DNA of 64,000 nt from Algoriphagus formosus (GTDB taxonomy: Bacteria > Bacteroidota > Bacteroidia > Cytophagales > Cyclobacteriaceae): assembly GCF_002807035.1 (NCBI RefSeq), contig NZ_NIUC01000002.1:1951267-2015266 (forward strand), read 5' to 3'. Positions 32,257-41,629 of the stretch are shown piece after piece. The first letter of the stretch is position 1. Each line of letters opens with the position of its first letter. The notes under the pieces were generated by a model. The model was not told the origin of the DNA. It saw only the letters and a list, made by a program, of their open reading frames with translations, and ran no database searches. The position numbers and the translations under genes were made by a program.

Positions 32257-33723
32257 ATGTTAAAATTTCGGTTCTTGAGCTTAGTTTTTATGCTCATGTG
32301 TATTCTTTCTTGTACCGAGGAGGACCCTGAAGTAATCCTCGTTACTACGGAGGAAGTATTATTTGCAAGCGGTGATGAGATCCGCTTATTAGGCCGAGTA
32401 ATCAGTAATCAGGAGATCTCTCTAGTAGATCATGGCTTTTACGTCTCAGAGGATGCGTCATTTTCAAGCCCTGCGATCGTTTCACTGGGAGAAAAAGATG
32501 GTCCCGGCAGATTTATCGGTCAATTGACCGGCTTGAGAGTTGGGAGACCTTATTTCGCGAAAGCATTCATGGACAGAGGAGCTGAGATTGAATTTGGGAA
32601 TGTCCTAGAGCTCTCCACTTTAGAGCCTGCGATTATCGAATTTTCTCCAAAGTTCGGTGCCGTGGGTGAGGAGATTTTGATAGAAGGAAGGAATTTTGGT
32701 GCAGATACTCGCGTGTTTTTTGGAGGGCAAGAGGCACAAGTGATTGAAAATACACTTCAGAGTAGACTTCGGGTTCGTGTACCCATTCCAGAAGGAAACC
32801 GCACTGTCCGAATTAGAGTAGTCGTTCAGGATCGTGAAGTATCACTTCCCGAAAGTTTTGAATATCAGATAGGCACTTACGAGAAGATTGGTACATTTCC
32901 TGAATCCATCCGGGTTTACGACAATGTTTTCTTCCAGGATGGACCGAATAGGTTTTTCATTGGCCTAGGTTCCGAGCGGAGATTGGTGTTTTTACCTGGT
33001 TTCCAGCGGTATGACCTATCTTCATCCACTTGGCAAGAGGTAGCTTTTCCGGGAGCCAGTCGATCCTTTGCCTTTTCCACTGATCATTACATTGGAGGAG
33101 GACTGAGCCAGTTGGGCTCCAACCCCTTCGTTTATGAAGGAAGTTTTTGGGGCTATGAAAACGGCGCTTTTACCCAATTGCCGGATTTGCCTTTCTTGAG
33201 CAGGGATGCCATTGCATTTGAGCTGGGAGAGGATTTGTATGTTCTTGGTAAAAATCCTGACACCACGAAATTTTTCTTCCGCTTTGACAAATCTGAGATG
33301 CGATGGGAGCTTTTACCCACTCCTGAGCAAGAATTCACTCGGAATGATGCTGTGTTTACCTACCAGGGAAATGCTTATTTGATTGATTCCTTGGACGGTA
33401 CAATCTGGCGATACAATCCAAATTTAGGTGCTTGGGATGTTATTGGGACATATCCTGGCTCTTTGGGAAATGGAAGAGGAATGGCGAGGGTAATTGGCGA
33501 TAAGGCCTTTATTGGACTCTTTGAGCGGTCAGATCAAGTATTTGAGTTGGATTTGAACAGTTTTAGCTGGAAGCCGAAAAACCCTATGCCGGGTCTCCCT
33601 CAGAGTGTCATTGTGGGACATTTCGTCAGTGGCGAATCCTTGTATATCATGAGGGTGCCCGATATTACGCTGGCAGGGCAGTTCCCAATGGATTTTTATC
33701 GATTTGACCCGGATGGTATTTAA
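32257..33723 (+). CDS. IPT/TIG-domain lipoprotein with kelch-like repeats
   Basis: From the ATG at 32257 the protein has 488 residues, with a lipoprotein signal (MLKFRFLSLVFMLMCILSC, Cys19). An earlier TTG would add 17 residues. Next come a fibronectin-like N-terminal segment (about 20-125), an IPT/TIG domain with GAVGEEILIEGRNFGADTRV (about 135-215), and kelch-like beta-propeller blades with RYDLSSSTWQEV, RFDKSEMRWELLP and RYNPNLGAWDVIG (about 225-485). The gene leads an operon with a TonB receptor and a DUF4249 lipoprotein. A surface role as substrate-capture partner is inferred, as in SusD-like systems, but this is not a SusD. Confidence 0.85.
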   Translation: MLKFRFLSLVFMLMCILSCTEEDPEVILVTTEEVLFASGDEIRLLGRVISNQEISLVDHGFYVSEDASFSSPAIVSLGEKDGPGRFIGQLTGLRVGRPYFAKAFMDRGAEIEFGNVLELSTLEPAIIEFSPKFGAVGEEILIEGRNFGADTRVFFGGQEAQVIENTLQSRLRVRVPIPEGNRTVRIRVVVQDREVSLPESFEYQIGTYEKIGTFPESIRVYDNVFFQDGPNRFFIGLGSERRLVFLPGFQRYDLSSSTWQEVAFPGASRSFAFSTDHYIGGGLSQLGSNPFVYEGSFWGYENGAFTQLPDLPFLSRDAIAFELGEDLYVLGKNPDTTKFFFRFDKSEMRWELLPTPEQEFTRNDAVFTYQGNAYLIDSLDGTIWRYNPNLGAWDVIGTYPGSLGNGRGMARVIGDKAFIGLFERSDQVFELDLNSFSWKPKNPMPGLPQSVIVGHFVSGESLYIMRVPDITLAGQFPMDFYRFDPDGI

Positions 33724-33733
33724 AAGACTATTT

Positions 33734-36139
33734 ATGAAGAAAATTCTACTCACGTTCCTTACCATTTGTCTAGTGACTATTGGGATGGCACAAGAAAAAG
33801 CCAAACCGACAGTCATCGGTAGAGATATTGGGCAATTGAAAAATATCCGGATCAATGGTCGGATCATTGACGAAATCACGGGGGAAGCCTTGGTGGGTGC
33901 AACGGTCACTATCACCGAGATCAACCAAACCCGAATCACAGATAATAACGGCGAATTTGAATTTAACCTGGACAGAGCGGAGTACACGCTGGAGTTCCGT
34001 TATGTAGGCTATGAGAGCATCACTTATCCGATTGTGGCTGTAGGAGATGGAAGGATATCCATGCGGATGATTCAGGAAGACTTCGAATTGGACGATGTGG
34101 TCATTTTTGGAAGGGATCCAGAGAAGAATATTCGCTCCACCGATATGGGAGCCGTGACAATGAGTATGAATACCATTCGGGAGTTGCCTCCATTTTTGGG
34201 AGAAGTGGACATTATTCGATCCATGGCAACTTTACCCGGTGTTTCCCAAGTGGGAGAAGCGGCCGCCGGACTAAATGTGAGGGGTGGAGGTGCAGATCAA
34301 AACCTAATTCAATTTGCTGGAGCTCCAATCTATAACCCAACCCACCTTTTTGGCCTGTTCACTTCCTTCAATCCCGATATAGTCAATGATGTAACCCTTT
34401 ACAAATCGGTGATTCCTGCGAGATTTGGAGGTCGTGGATCATCCATTTTGGATATTCAGCCCAAAGCAGGAAGTATAGACCGATGGGGAGGAGACTTGAT
34501 GGTGAGTAACTACTCAGGGAAAATTGGAATCAATGGACCATTGGTCAAGGAAAAAGTTTCCATCAAAGGAGGTTTCAGGGGTTCGTATATCAATTGGTTT
34601 TTGGGTGCATTGAGTAATCCGGATTTGAATAATTCCCAGGCAAATTTCTATGATGGGAATCTGGTTATTTCAGCTCCAATTTCTGAAAAGCAAGAGTTTA
34701 CCTACAGTTACTACACTTCCTACGATGATTTTGCTTTTGCTTCGGATACTACGATTTCTTGGAAAAACAACTCTCACTCGATTAACTGGAAGGGGAGATT
34801 TGGAGAAAAACTAGGGATTCAGGCTTTGGGTTATCTGACTCAATACGATTACAATATTTTCAATCGATCCGGGATCAATGATTTTGATCTTAATTCTGGT
34901 ATCGAAGATTATGGAGTGAAGCTTTTTGCTACCTATAATTTTTCCGAAACCAATATGCTGACAGTTGGTGGAGATTTTAAAGATCTGACTATTCAGCCGG
35001 GAGAATTGGTACCTACCAATCAGCAAGAGTCGGGAATTCTGCCACAGAAAGTCCAAGATGAATTTGGTAGAGAAATGGGCGCACACTTCCAGCATGAGTT
35101 TGAGCTGGGAGAAAAAATCGGGGTTTCCTATGGTTTGCGCTATGACCTGTTCCAGTACTTTGGTCCTCGTACAGTTCGTCAATATGCCGAAAACCAGCCA
35201 CTGTCTGATGGTAGTGCGATTGGAGAAATTGACTATGCTGAAGGGGATAAAATCATTTCCTATGATGGACTTGGGCCAAGAGCTTCTATTCGCTATTCTC
35301 TTTCTAAGTATAGCTCGATCAAAGCTGGATACAATAAAATGTACCAGTTCATTCACCTGATCTCCAACACGGCAACCATTGCACCTACTGATATCTGGAA
35401 ACTTAGCGATGACTTTCTGAAGCCGCAGATTGTGGATCAATATTCCATCGGTTTTTACAACAACTTCATGGGGAATATTTTCGAGACTTCGATCGAAGTG
35501 TATTACAAGGACATTCAGAATGTAGTTGAGTATAAGGATGGGGCGAATCTCATTTTACAAAATCACCTCGAGACTGAACTTGTTCCTGCCCAGGGACGAG
35601 CCTTTGGTGTGGAACTTTACGCAAAGAAAAACCTTGGAAGGCTGACGGGTTGGATTTCTTACACCTACTCTAGGAGTTTAAGACGAGTTATCACAGCATA
35701 CGAGGAGGAAATAATCAATGACGGAGAGTGGTTTGCTTCCAATTTTGACAAGCCACATGATGTGACTCTAATTGGAAATTACAAGCTAAGTACCAATACT
35801 TCGGTATCTGCTACCTTCGGCTATAGTACTGGAAGACCAGTTACTTTTCCGGAGGCAAAGTTTGATTATGCCGGAAATAATTTGGCCTATTTCAACCGTA
35901 GAAATGAGCAACGCTTACCTGACTTTCACCGATTGGATTTGGCAGTCAATTTCAAGCTCAAGGGAAGCGGACGGTTTTTCGAGGATGGGGATTGGACCTT
36001 CTCTATTTTGAATTTGTATGGACGCAAAAATCCATTCTCTCTGTTTTTTGTGGATGAGCAAGGTGCTCCACCACAGGCTAATCGATTGGCAATTTTGGGA
36101 GTACCACTGCCTAGTTTGAGTTATTCAATCAAGTTTTGA
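33734..36139 (+). CDS. TonB-dependent outer-membrane receptor
   Basis: Beginning at the ATG at 33734, the 801-residue protein has a signal peptide (about 1-18, ending GMAQ), a carboxypeptidase-regulatory-like domain (about 45-125, INGRIIDEITGEALVGATVT), a plug domain (about 145-250, with LPGVSQVGEAAAGLNVRGGG), and a 22-strand-type barrel ending in SLSYSIKF with the terminal aromatic residue. It imports a ligand in a TonB-energised manner. It sits between an IPT/kelch lipoprotein and a DUF4249 lipoprotein, both probably outer-membrane partners. Substrate unknown. Confidence 0.92.
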   Translation: MKKILLTFLTICLVTIGMAQEKAKPTVIGRDIGQLKNIRINGRIIDEITGEALVGATVTITEINQTRITDNNGEFEFNLDRAEYTLEFRYVGYESITYPIVAVGDGRISMRMIQEDFELDDVVIFGRDPEKNIRSTDMGAVTMSMNTIRELPPFLGEVDIIRSMATLPGVSQVGEAAAGLNVRGGGADQNLIQFAGAPIYNPTHLFGLFTSFNPDIVNDVTLYKSVIPARFGGRGSSILDIQPKAGSIDRWGGDLMVSNYSGKIGINGPLVKEKVSIKGGFRGSYINWFLGALSNPDLNNSQANFYDGNLVISAPISEKQEFTYSYYTSYDDFAFASDTTISWKNNSHSINWKGRFGEKLGIQALGYLTQYDYNIFNRSGINDFDLNSGIEDYGVKLFATYNFSETNMLTVGGDFKDLTIQPGELVPTNQQESGILPQKVQDEFGREMGAHFQHEFELGEKIGVSYGLRYDLFQYFGPRTVRQYAENQPLSDGSAIGEIDYAEGDKIISYDGLGPRASIRYSLSKYSSIKAGYNKMYQFIHLISNTATIAPTDIWKLSDDFLKPQIVDQYSIGFYNNFMGNIFETSIEVYYKDIQNVVEYKDGANLILQNHLETELVPAQGRAFGVELYAKKNLGRLTGWISYTYSRSLRRVITAYEEEIINDGEWFASNFDKPHDVTLIGNYKLSTNTSVSATFGYSTGRPVTFPEAKFDYAGNNLAYFNRRNEQRLPDFHRLDLAVNFKLKGSGRFFEDGDWTFSILNLYGRKNPFSLFFVDEQGAPPQANRLAILGVPLPSLSYSIKF

Positions 36140-37209
36140 TGGAAAAGATGTTAAGAAGATTTATATACCTGATTTTTCTCCTGCCAGTGGCTTGTATTGA
36201 TCCTTTTGAGGCAGGACTGGAGACAGGCGAGCAATTGCTTACCGTAGAAGCAGTATTCACTTCTCAGCCGGGAAGACAGACCGTTAGGTTGACTCGTAGT
36301 GATACCTATGGGTCAGTATTTGAAGGATTGATTCGGCCAGTGAGAAGTGCAACGGTGGTGGTAAGAGATGATTTGGGTAATGTGGTTTTTTTGGAAGAGG
36401 ATCAAGAAGACCGGGGTACCTATGTGACTACTACTGATTTTGCCACTGTACCAGGGAGGTCTTATACACTTCAGATTCAGACTACAGAAGGAAAAGTTTA
36501 TTCGTCCTTTCCAGAAAAGGTTCAGGCTGTACCTGAGATCAGTAATCTTTCTGTTCAGACTACAACCGTGCCTGTGGAAGGGGAAATCAATCCACGCTCA
36601 GGCGTGCAGTTGGTGGTAGATATCCAAGATCCTGCTGGTGAGAATAATTTCTATTTCTGGAAAAACGGTCCGGCTGTTTATGTACTTGAAACTCGACCTG
36701 ATTTGTTTACCCCGCGACCTTCTGATACCAACCCGAGCCGTGAGCCTCAGCCAAAGCCCTGTTGTTTTACCTGCTATAGAAATGAGCAAATTGACAATAG
36801 TGGGATTTTCATTGCCAATGATGATAATTTTAATGGCCTTAGCACCAAGATCGTCGCTGGTTTCGTAGAAGATGATGGTCTTAGGTTTGTCAATACCTAC
36901 CGGGTTGACCTCCGTCAAATCAGTATCTCCCAGGATGCCTATCGATTCCTTCGATTGGTCAAGCAGCAGACAGAAATCAGTGGTTCAGTGTTTGATCCAC
37001 CACCAGCAAATATCCGAGGTAACTTAGTGAATTTAGAGGATCCAGAAGAAGTAGTTCTTGGGTACTTCATAGCAGGTGCTGAGACAGTGCGAAGGATTTA
37101 TATTGATAAAAATGACTTGACTTTTCAGCAACCAAAAGCGATCATCCCGGATGATTGTAGATTGGTAGAAGGAGCTCAGGAAGATGCTCCTGCTGATTGG
37201 AATCCATAA
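36139..37209 (+). CDS. DUF4249 family lipoprotein
   Basis: From the ATG at 36139, which overlaps the receptor stop codon (TGATG), the protein has 356 residues. A lipobox (LLPVAC) gives Cys19. The DUF4249 domain follows: LLTVEAVFTSQPGRQTVRL, an Ig-like first half (SATVVVRDDLGNVVFLE and SYTLQIQTTEGKVY), and a second half with a cysteine cluster KPCCFTC (Cys208, 209, 212), a possible metal or disulfide site. DUF4249 proteins commonly accompany TonB receptors in Bacteroidota, as here. Function unknown. Confidence 0.9.
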   Translation: MEKMLRRFIYLIFLLPVACIDPFEAGLETGEQLLTVEAVFTSQPGRQTVRLTRSDTYGSVFEGLIRPVRSATVVVRDDLGNVVFLEEDQEDRGTYVTTTDFATVPGRSYTLQIQTTEGKVYSSFPEKVQAVPEISNLSVQTTTVPVEGEINPRSGVQLVVDIQDPAGENNFYFWKNGPAVYVLETRPDLFTPRPSDTNPSREPQPKPCCFTCYRNEQIDNSGIFIANDDNFNGLSTKIVAGFVEDDGLRFVNTYRVDLRQISISQDAYRFLRLVKQQTEISGSVFDPPPANIRGNLVNLEDPEEVVLGYFIAGAETVRRIYIDKNDLTFQQPKAIIPDDCRLVEGAQEDAPADWNP

Positions 37210-37221
37210 AAGTACTAGGGT

Positions 37222-38553
37222 TTAGTCTTCCAGTAGTTCCTCCTCAAATCGGATCCCAAATTCCTCTAATTTCTCAAGGATGGGTAGGTATATTTCTGGC
37301 TTAATGGGAATATGCAGACCCTTTAGTTTGATTTTTCCTTCCAAAAATAAATCCACTGCAATGGCAAGCGGCAGACCCACTGTTTTTGCCATTGCGGTAA
37401 GAGAGGCATTTTCTCCCTTTACAACTAGGCTGGAGAGCAATTTTTGATGTTTATCCCCTTTTCGGATTTCAAACTGATGCTGCATCACGATCATGTCTCG
37501 ATCAGCTTCTTCGAGAGCCCATTCTTTTTCTAAAATCGCCTGTAAAATCTGGGCTGGACTTCCTTGATAAATAGGCAAAGGATCATGGGAAAAAAGTCCT
37601 ATCCACTGAATTTTTTCAAAAGTCGGGAAATCCATTTCCGGAAAGAAATCGGTGAGTTTTTCTTCTACAGAACGGTCGGTATCAAAGGGTAAAAAGCTAT
37701 TCAGGAAATCCCGTTTGCTACTTCCCTGTGGAGGATTGAGCTCGATACTGTCATCGGTCAGACCGAGTTGAACCAAAATATCCCAAGCCTTGCAAAATCC
37801 CGTTCTCCTCAGCGTACCCCGAAGCATGGTTGGGATATTTTCCAATCCGTAGGTTTTGCGATAGCCGAGTGAGTCACGATTTGGATAGCCTTCGTACTCT
37901 CCCAAGCCTTTGAAGTGGATTGGTTTGATTCGCGTGAAGAGTTGGTGATAAGGGATGTATTTGAGTCGGGACTGTTCGATATAGCGGGACATTCCCTGTC
38001 CTGCTAAAACCACATTTCTTGGGTTCCAGGTGAATTTATATTTCCAAGGGTTATCCTCACATTCGGGCGAAAGTAATCCTCCCGCGTAAGACTTAAATGA
38101 AAGGATCTCTTCCCCTTTGGCCTTAGCCTCATCGATGATTTTCATGGCAGACATGTGATCGATGCCAGGGTCCAATCCACATTCGTTCAGAAAGAAAAGT
38201 CCTTTTTCTTCAATTTGCGATCTCAAGGCTCTGATCTCTTTGCTTTCATAGGATGCTGAGAAAAAGTGTTTGCCAAGCGCGACACAGTCTTCTGCTATAA
38301 GTGGATGCAGGCGAGCCGGAAGCATAGAAATGACCAAGTCTGACTCTTCGATAAGGTCTCTTCGCCTTTCTGCATTGGATATGTCCAAGGCTTCCGCACG
38401 GGTATTCGGACGATTTTGGAGCTTCTTTTCTGCTACACTACTATCCAAATCAGCCAAGATGATCTCGCGGTGTTTTTCTCCAGCTTGGGCTACTAAATAG
38501 TCAATTAAAAAAGTGGAGGATTTCCCACCTCCCAAAATCAAAATTTGCTTCAT
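37222..38553 (-). CDS. saccharopine dehydrogenase-like oxidoreductase
   Basis: The 443-residue protein has an N-terminal NAD(P)-binding fold (ILGGGKSSTFLIDYL, then ILADLDSS), VISMLPARLHPLIAEDCVAL, and the characteristic FLNECGLDPGIDHMSAMKII of the saccharopine reductase family, with a C-terminal saccharopine-dehydrogenase domain. The likely reaction is interconversion of saccharopine with aminoadipate semialdehyde and glutamate, in lysine breakdown. It is monofunctional, unlike animal AASS. No partner lysine gene is adjacent, and related enzymes act on carboxynorspermidine, so the substrate is a family inference. Confidence 0.85.
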   Translation of the reverse strand: MKQILILGGGKSSTFLIDYLVAQAGEKHREIILADLDSSVAEKKLQNRPNTRAEALDISNAERRRDLIEESDLVISMLPARLHPLIAEDCVALGKHFFSASYESKEIRALRSQIEEKGLFFLNECGLDPGIDHMSAMKIIDEAKAKGEEILSFKSYAGGLLSPECEDNPWKYKFTWNPRNVVLAGQGMSRYIEQSRLKYIPYHQLFTRIKPIHFKGLGEYEGYPNRDSLGYRKTYGLENIPTMLRGTLRRTGFCKAWDILVQLGLTDDSIELNPPQGSSKRDFLNSFLPFDTDRSVEEKLTDFFPEMDFPTFEKIQWIGLFSHDPLPIYQGSPAQILQAILEKEWALEEADRDMIVMQHQFEIRKGDKHQKLLSSLVVKGENASLTAMAKTVGLPLAIAVDLFLEGKIKLKGLHIPIKPEIYLPILEKLEEFGIRFEEELLED

Positions 38554-38672
38554 ATTTCTGGGGTTTCTCAGCTAAAATTGGTCAATAAATACTTCAGGAA
38601 AAAAGTAAATGGGAGGAAAATGAAAAACAATTGTGACTGTAAATCGTCTTATTTTTTCCATCTTCGAAAACT

Positions 38673-39152
38673 ATGACTAAGGATAATACAGATTCAATTT
38701 TTGAAATCCTTGATATTCAAGATTTAAGCACTGATGAGCAATCGCTTTTGCAAACTGCACAGGAGGTTTCCGAAAAAGCATATGCCCCTTATTCCAACTT
38801 TCAGGTAGGGGCAGCGGTGATGCTTTCAAATGGTACTATTCTCAAAAGCAGCAATCAGGAAAACGTCAGCTTCCCTGCGGGAGTCTGTGCGGAGCATTTG
38901 GTACTTAGCTATGCCGGAGCAAATTATCCAGAGTCCGCTCCAGAATGCCTAGCGATCGTGGCCAGACGAAAAGGAGAGCAATCCTGGGCCAATGTGTCCC
39001 CCTGTGGTATCTGCCGACAGGTCATCAATGAGGTAGAAAACCGCTTTAAGCATAAAATCAAGATGCTTATCTTACGGGAGGATGGCAGGGTTTATTCTAT
39101 TCCTGGAATATCAGCCTTGTTACCTTTGAAATTTGATGATTTAAATTCCTGA
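38673..39152 (+). CDS. cdd: cytidine deaminase
   Basis: The 159-residue enzyme has APYSNFQVGAAVMLSNG, the zinc and proton-shuttle motif CAEH (Cys72, Glu74) and SPCGICRQVI (Cys111, Cys114). Three zinc cysteines mark the homotetrameric class. It deaminates cytidine and deoxycytidine in pyrimidine salvage. An N-terminal extension of about 25 residues precedes the core. The stop codon overlaps the start of the next gene by one base (TGATG). Confidence 0.94.
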   Translation: MTKDNTDSIFEILDIQDLSTDEQSLLQTAQEVSEKAYAPYSNFQVGAAVMLSNGTILKSSNQENVSFPAGVCAEHLVLSYAGANYPESAPECLAIVARRKGEQSWANVSPCGICRQVINEVENRFKHKIKMLILREDGRVYSIPGISALLPLKFDDLNS

Positions 39153-39799
39153 TGATTCGATCTACGCATCGCTTTACATACGAGTCCACGTATTTTTTGT
39201 CCAAAGAACCTGACGAAAAGGTCAAAGATTTATGGGTCGTTTTTCATGGTTACGGACAGTTGGCGGAGTATTTCCTTCGAAAATTTCAGTTCTTAGCTAC
39301 CGAAGAAAGGTTGTTTCTTGCTCCGGAAGCCACTAATTATTCCTATCTGAAAGACTTTAAAGGTAGGGTCGGTGCAAATTGGATGACCCGTCATGAGCGT
39401 GAGCTGGCCATTGCCAATAATCATCGCTACTTGGACAGTCTCCTAGAAGGGATTTTAAATTCTTTTGAGCAAAAGCCTAGAATCCATGTACTCGGATTTT
39501 CTCAGGGTGCTGCAACTGCTACGCGATGGGCTGCCCAATGGAAAGGGAGCTTGGATACATTGGTGCTTTGGGCTGGAGGATTTGCAGAGGATATGGCTTT
39601 GGATATTGCACGGGATAAATTTGAGGAAACTACGATTTTTTCAGTGTTAGGTTCTCAGGATCAATTGATTACCGAGGAGAGTTTAGCTCGTCAAAAGCTC
39701 CTGATTCAACGATTGGATAGAAGGGTGGAGCAACTTGAATTTCAAGGTGGGCATGAGCTGGATTCGGAGCTTTTAAGAAAAATTGTAGAAAAGGCTTGA
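39152..39799 (+). CDS. alpha/beta hydrolase, phospholipase/carboxylesterase type
   Basis: The 215-residue protein has the serine elbow GFSQGAATATRWAA (about 114-127), an oxyanion segment VVFHGYGQLAEYF, LVLWAGGFAEDM, and a terminal FQGGHELDSE bearing the catalytic His. It resembles the small YpfH/carboxylesterase family, cytoplasmic and lacking a signal peptide. Overlap with cdd suggests co-transcription, although a functional link is not evident. Confidence 0.85.
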   Translation: MIRSTHRFTYESTYFLSKEPDEKVKDLWVVFHGYGQLAEYFLRKFQFLATEERLFLAPEATNYSYLKDFKGRVGANWMTRHERELAIANNHRYLDSLLEGILNSFEQKPRIHVLGFSQGAATATRWAAQWKGSLDTLVLWAGGFAEDMALDIARDKFEETTIFSVLGSQDQLITEESLARQKLLIQRLDRRVEQLEFQGGHELDSELLRKIVEKA

Positions 39800-39889
39800 T
39801 AGCTCAGAATTTGGTCTTTCTTTTGTGTGAAAAAAACAATTGGTACAAAAACCGACTTTCATTATTTTTCCAGAAATAATTAAAAACCA

Positions 39890-40327
39890 ATGCTTTCGCT
39901 TACTGATCAAGAGGTAGACCTGATTACTACCCAACTCCTAAAAGGAATGGTGTGCTTTTTCCAAATCGATAAAAGGAAAATCCACCACATGCCGGATGAT
40001 GAAGATTATTTCAACTATGACTTGACTCCCGATGAGGAGGATATCTTAGATGAAATCGATGCCAATCCTGATAATTACGCCGAGTTTACCAAAATGGAAA
40101 TTCCTCAGGAGCATCAAATGATGCAGGATTTTATTGATCGGTATGTCAAGGAGCGAAACCTTGCAGAAGATTTGGTAAATGCATTGACCAAACCTAAATC
40201 GATGACTGCTTATAAGTTCTTGATCGATGAGTCTAAATACAAAAATCAGTGGCATGAGTATCGGCAACTGAAATACAAAGATTGGGTCCGTGAGCAAGTG
40301 GATAGTTTCAACTATGCAGAAGACTGA
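39890..40327 (+). CDS. UPF0158-like protein
   Basis: The 145-residue acidic protein resembles UPF0158: an N-terminal GMVCFFQIDKRKIHHMPDDE, an acidic mid-section (DLTPDEEDILDEIDANPDNY), and SMTAYKFLIDESKYKNQWHE followed by YRQLKYKDWV. No enzyme motif, signal peptide or membrane helix is seen. Family function is unknown. The gene overlaps the phosphodiesterase start by 14 bases. Confidence 0.78.
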   Translation: MLSLTDQEVDLITTQLLKGMVCFFQIDKRKIHHMPDDEDYFNYDLTPDEEDILDEIDANPDNYAEFTKMEIPQEHQMMQDFIDRYVKERNLAEDLVNALTKPKSMTAYKFLIDESKYKNQWHEYRQLKYKDWVREQVDSFNYAED

Positions 40328-41144
40328 TTTCCATCTCAAAGGCTTAGCAATGCTAGGCCTTTTTTTCTTGCCATTATTTTTAACCCATCTCTCAGCACAG
40401 ACGCTTTTTGAGCTGATTTCCTCTTCCAAGTCTTATCCGGTTTCCCATCGTGGTATCAGTGAAGAGCAGCCCGTGGAGAATTCTCTGAAAGGGATGGAAA
40501 CGGTCCTGCTTTCCGGTATTGACTTTTTCGAAGTCGATGTGAGAAAAAACGCTGATGGGGAATTATACCTCCTGCATGATGAAACGCTAGACAGAACTAC
40601 TTCTGGTCTTGGCCGATTGGATAGCAAGTCCAATAGTGATTTGGCAGAAGTTCAGCTGAAAATCACAGGCGAGCCAATTCCCACCTTTCAAAGCTTCTTG
40701 GATTTTGCTAGAAATGACTCCCTTTGGATTATGTTGGATGTGAAGGAGCCTATTCTTGAGGAGGTATTATCGCAAACCAAGGCAGCAGGATTAGATGCTC
40801 GAAGTTTGGTTTTGACTTTTGATAGAAAAAGAGCTCAAGAGGTTTTGGGAATTCAGGGTGATTTTCTCATTTCTGTATTAGTAACCAGGATGGAGGACCT
40901 TTACTTCTACCAGAAGTTATTCGGGTCAAGAAGATTTTTAGCTTACGTTCCCAAGGATGCTGAAATAAGCTTATTTCAAGCTGTTGCTGGTGAGGGTGTT
41001 CCCATTCTGACTGATGTGATGGGGGAAGTAGATCGAAAAGCTATTGAGGATGAAGGCGAGAGTTACCGTAATTTTTTAAAAGAAAGGAAGATCAACCTCT
41101 TGGTCAGTGACAATCCATTGTTGCTTCAGAAAAGTGTTCGGTAA
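40314..41144 (+). CDS. exported glycerophosphodiester phosphodiesterase family protein
   Basis: The ATG at 40314 gives 276 residues with a signal peptide (about 1-28, LFFLPLFLTHLSAQ). The GDPD core reads SHRGISEEQPVENSLKGM, then FFEVDVRKNADGELYLLHDE and LDRTTSGLG: HR, ExD and HD catalytic and metal ligands are present. It should hydrolyse glycerophosphodiesters in the periplasm to glycerol 3-phosphate and an alcohol. A cytoplasmic form from a GTG 24 bases upstream is less likely because the signal would then be internal. Confidence 0.88.
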   Translation: MQKTDFHLKGLAMLGLFFLPLFLTHLSAQTLFELISSSKSYPVSHRGISEEQPVENSLKGMETVLLSGIDFFEVDVRKNADGELYLLHDETLDRTTSGLGRLDSKSNSDLAEVQLKITGEPIPTFQSFLDFARNDSLWIMLDVKEPILEEVLSQTKAAGLDARSLVLTFDRKRAQEVLGIQGDFLISVLVTRMEDLYFYQKLFGSRRFLAYVPKDAEISLFQAVAGEGVPILTDVMGEVDRKAIEDEGESYRNFLKERKINLLVSDNPLLLQKSVR

Positions 41145-41211
41145 AATTTGGGCTTTTATTTTCAAGCAATTCTATTTATTTTAATTTGGCTTTTATTCCA
41201 AACAAAATTTC

Positions 41212-41490
41212 ATGGATATGGAAAATAAGACTTTCGCCGAGATGACTGATGAAGAATTATTGATTGAGAAAAAGAAGCAGAAAAATTCGAAGATTTTTCA
41301 TGCAGTTGCAATCGGATTTCTTGCGGGAACCCTGATTTTTGGAATGGGGGGTTGGTTAATGTCTCCAGAAAAACGAATTGGTTTTCTGATTCCTATGCTG
41401 ATTCCAGTAGTCTTTATTTATAAGATTTTAAAAGCTCCAAAAAATGACAATGGGTTGGAGAAAGTCTTAAAGCAACGAGGTTTAAGCTGA
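41212..41490 (+). CDS. small two-helix membrane protein of unknown function
   Basis: The 92-residue protein has a charged N-terminus (DEELLIEKKKQKNSK), two membrane helices (about 32-52 and 60-77: AVAIGFLAGTLIFGMGGWLM and IGFLIPMLIPVVFIYKIL) and a short charged tail. Many bacteroidetal genomes carry such proteins next to unrelated genes. An ATG two codons later is an alternative start. I do not recognise a named family. Confidence 0.7.
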   Translation: MDMENKTFAEMTDEELLIEKKKQKNSKIFHAVAIGFLAGTLIFGMGGWLMSPEKRIGFLIPMLIPVVFIYKILKAPKNDNGLEKVLKQRGLS

Positions 41491-41629
41491 GCTTTTCAAA
41501 TAGAGAATCCATCTAATTGACCATTTAAGCTGAGGGCCTTTTTGATTTCATTTGATCATTTTGGGTGAAAGCCAGTTGACTTGGTTTTAACCGTATTAAT
41601 TATACTTCAAACGGATTTTTCTTAAATAG

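Noticed and set aside
34811-35440. A 209-codon open frame antisense to the TonB receptor
   Set aside because: It is covered by the receptor barrel region, has no domain or signal peptide and no independent promoter.
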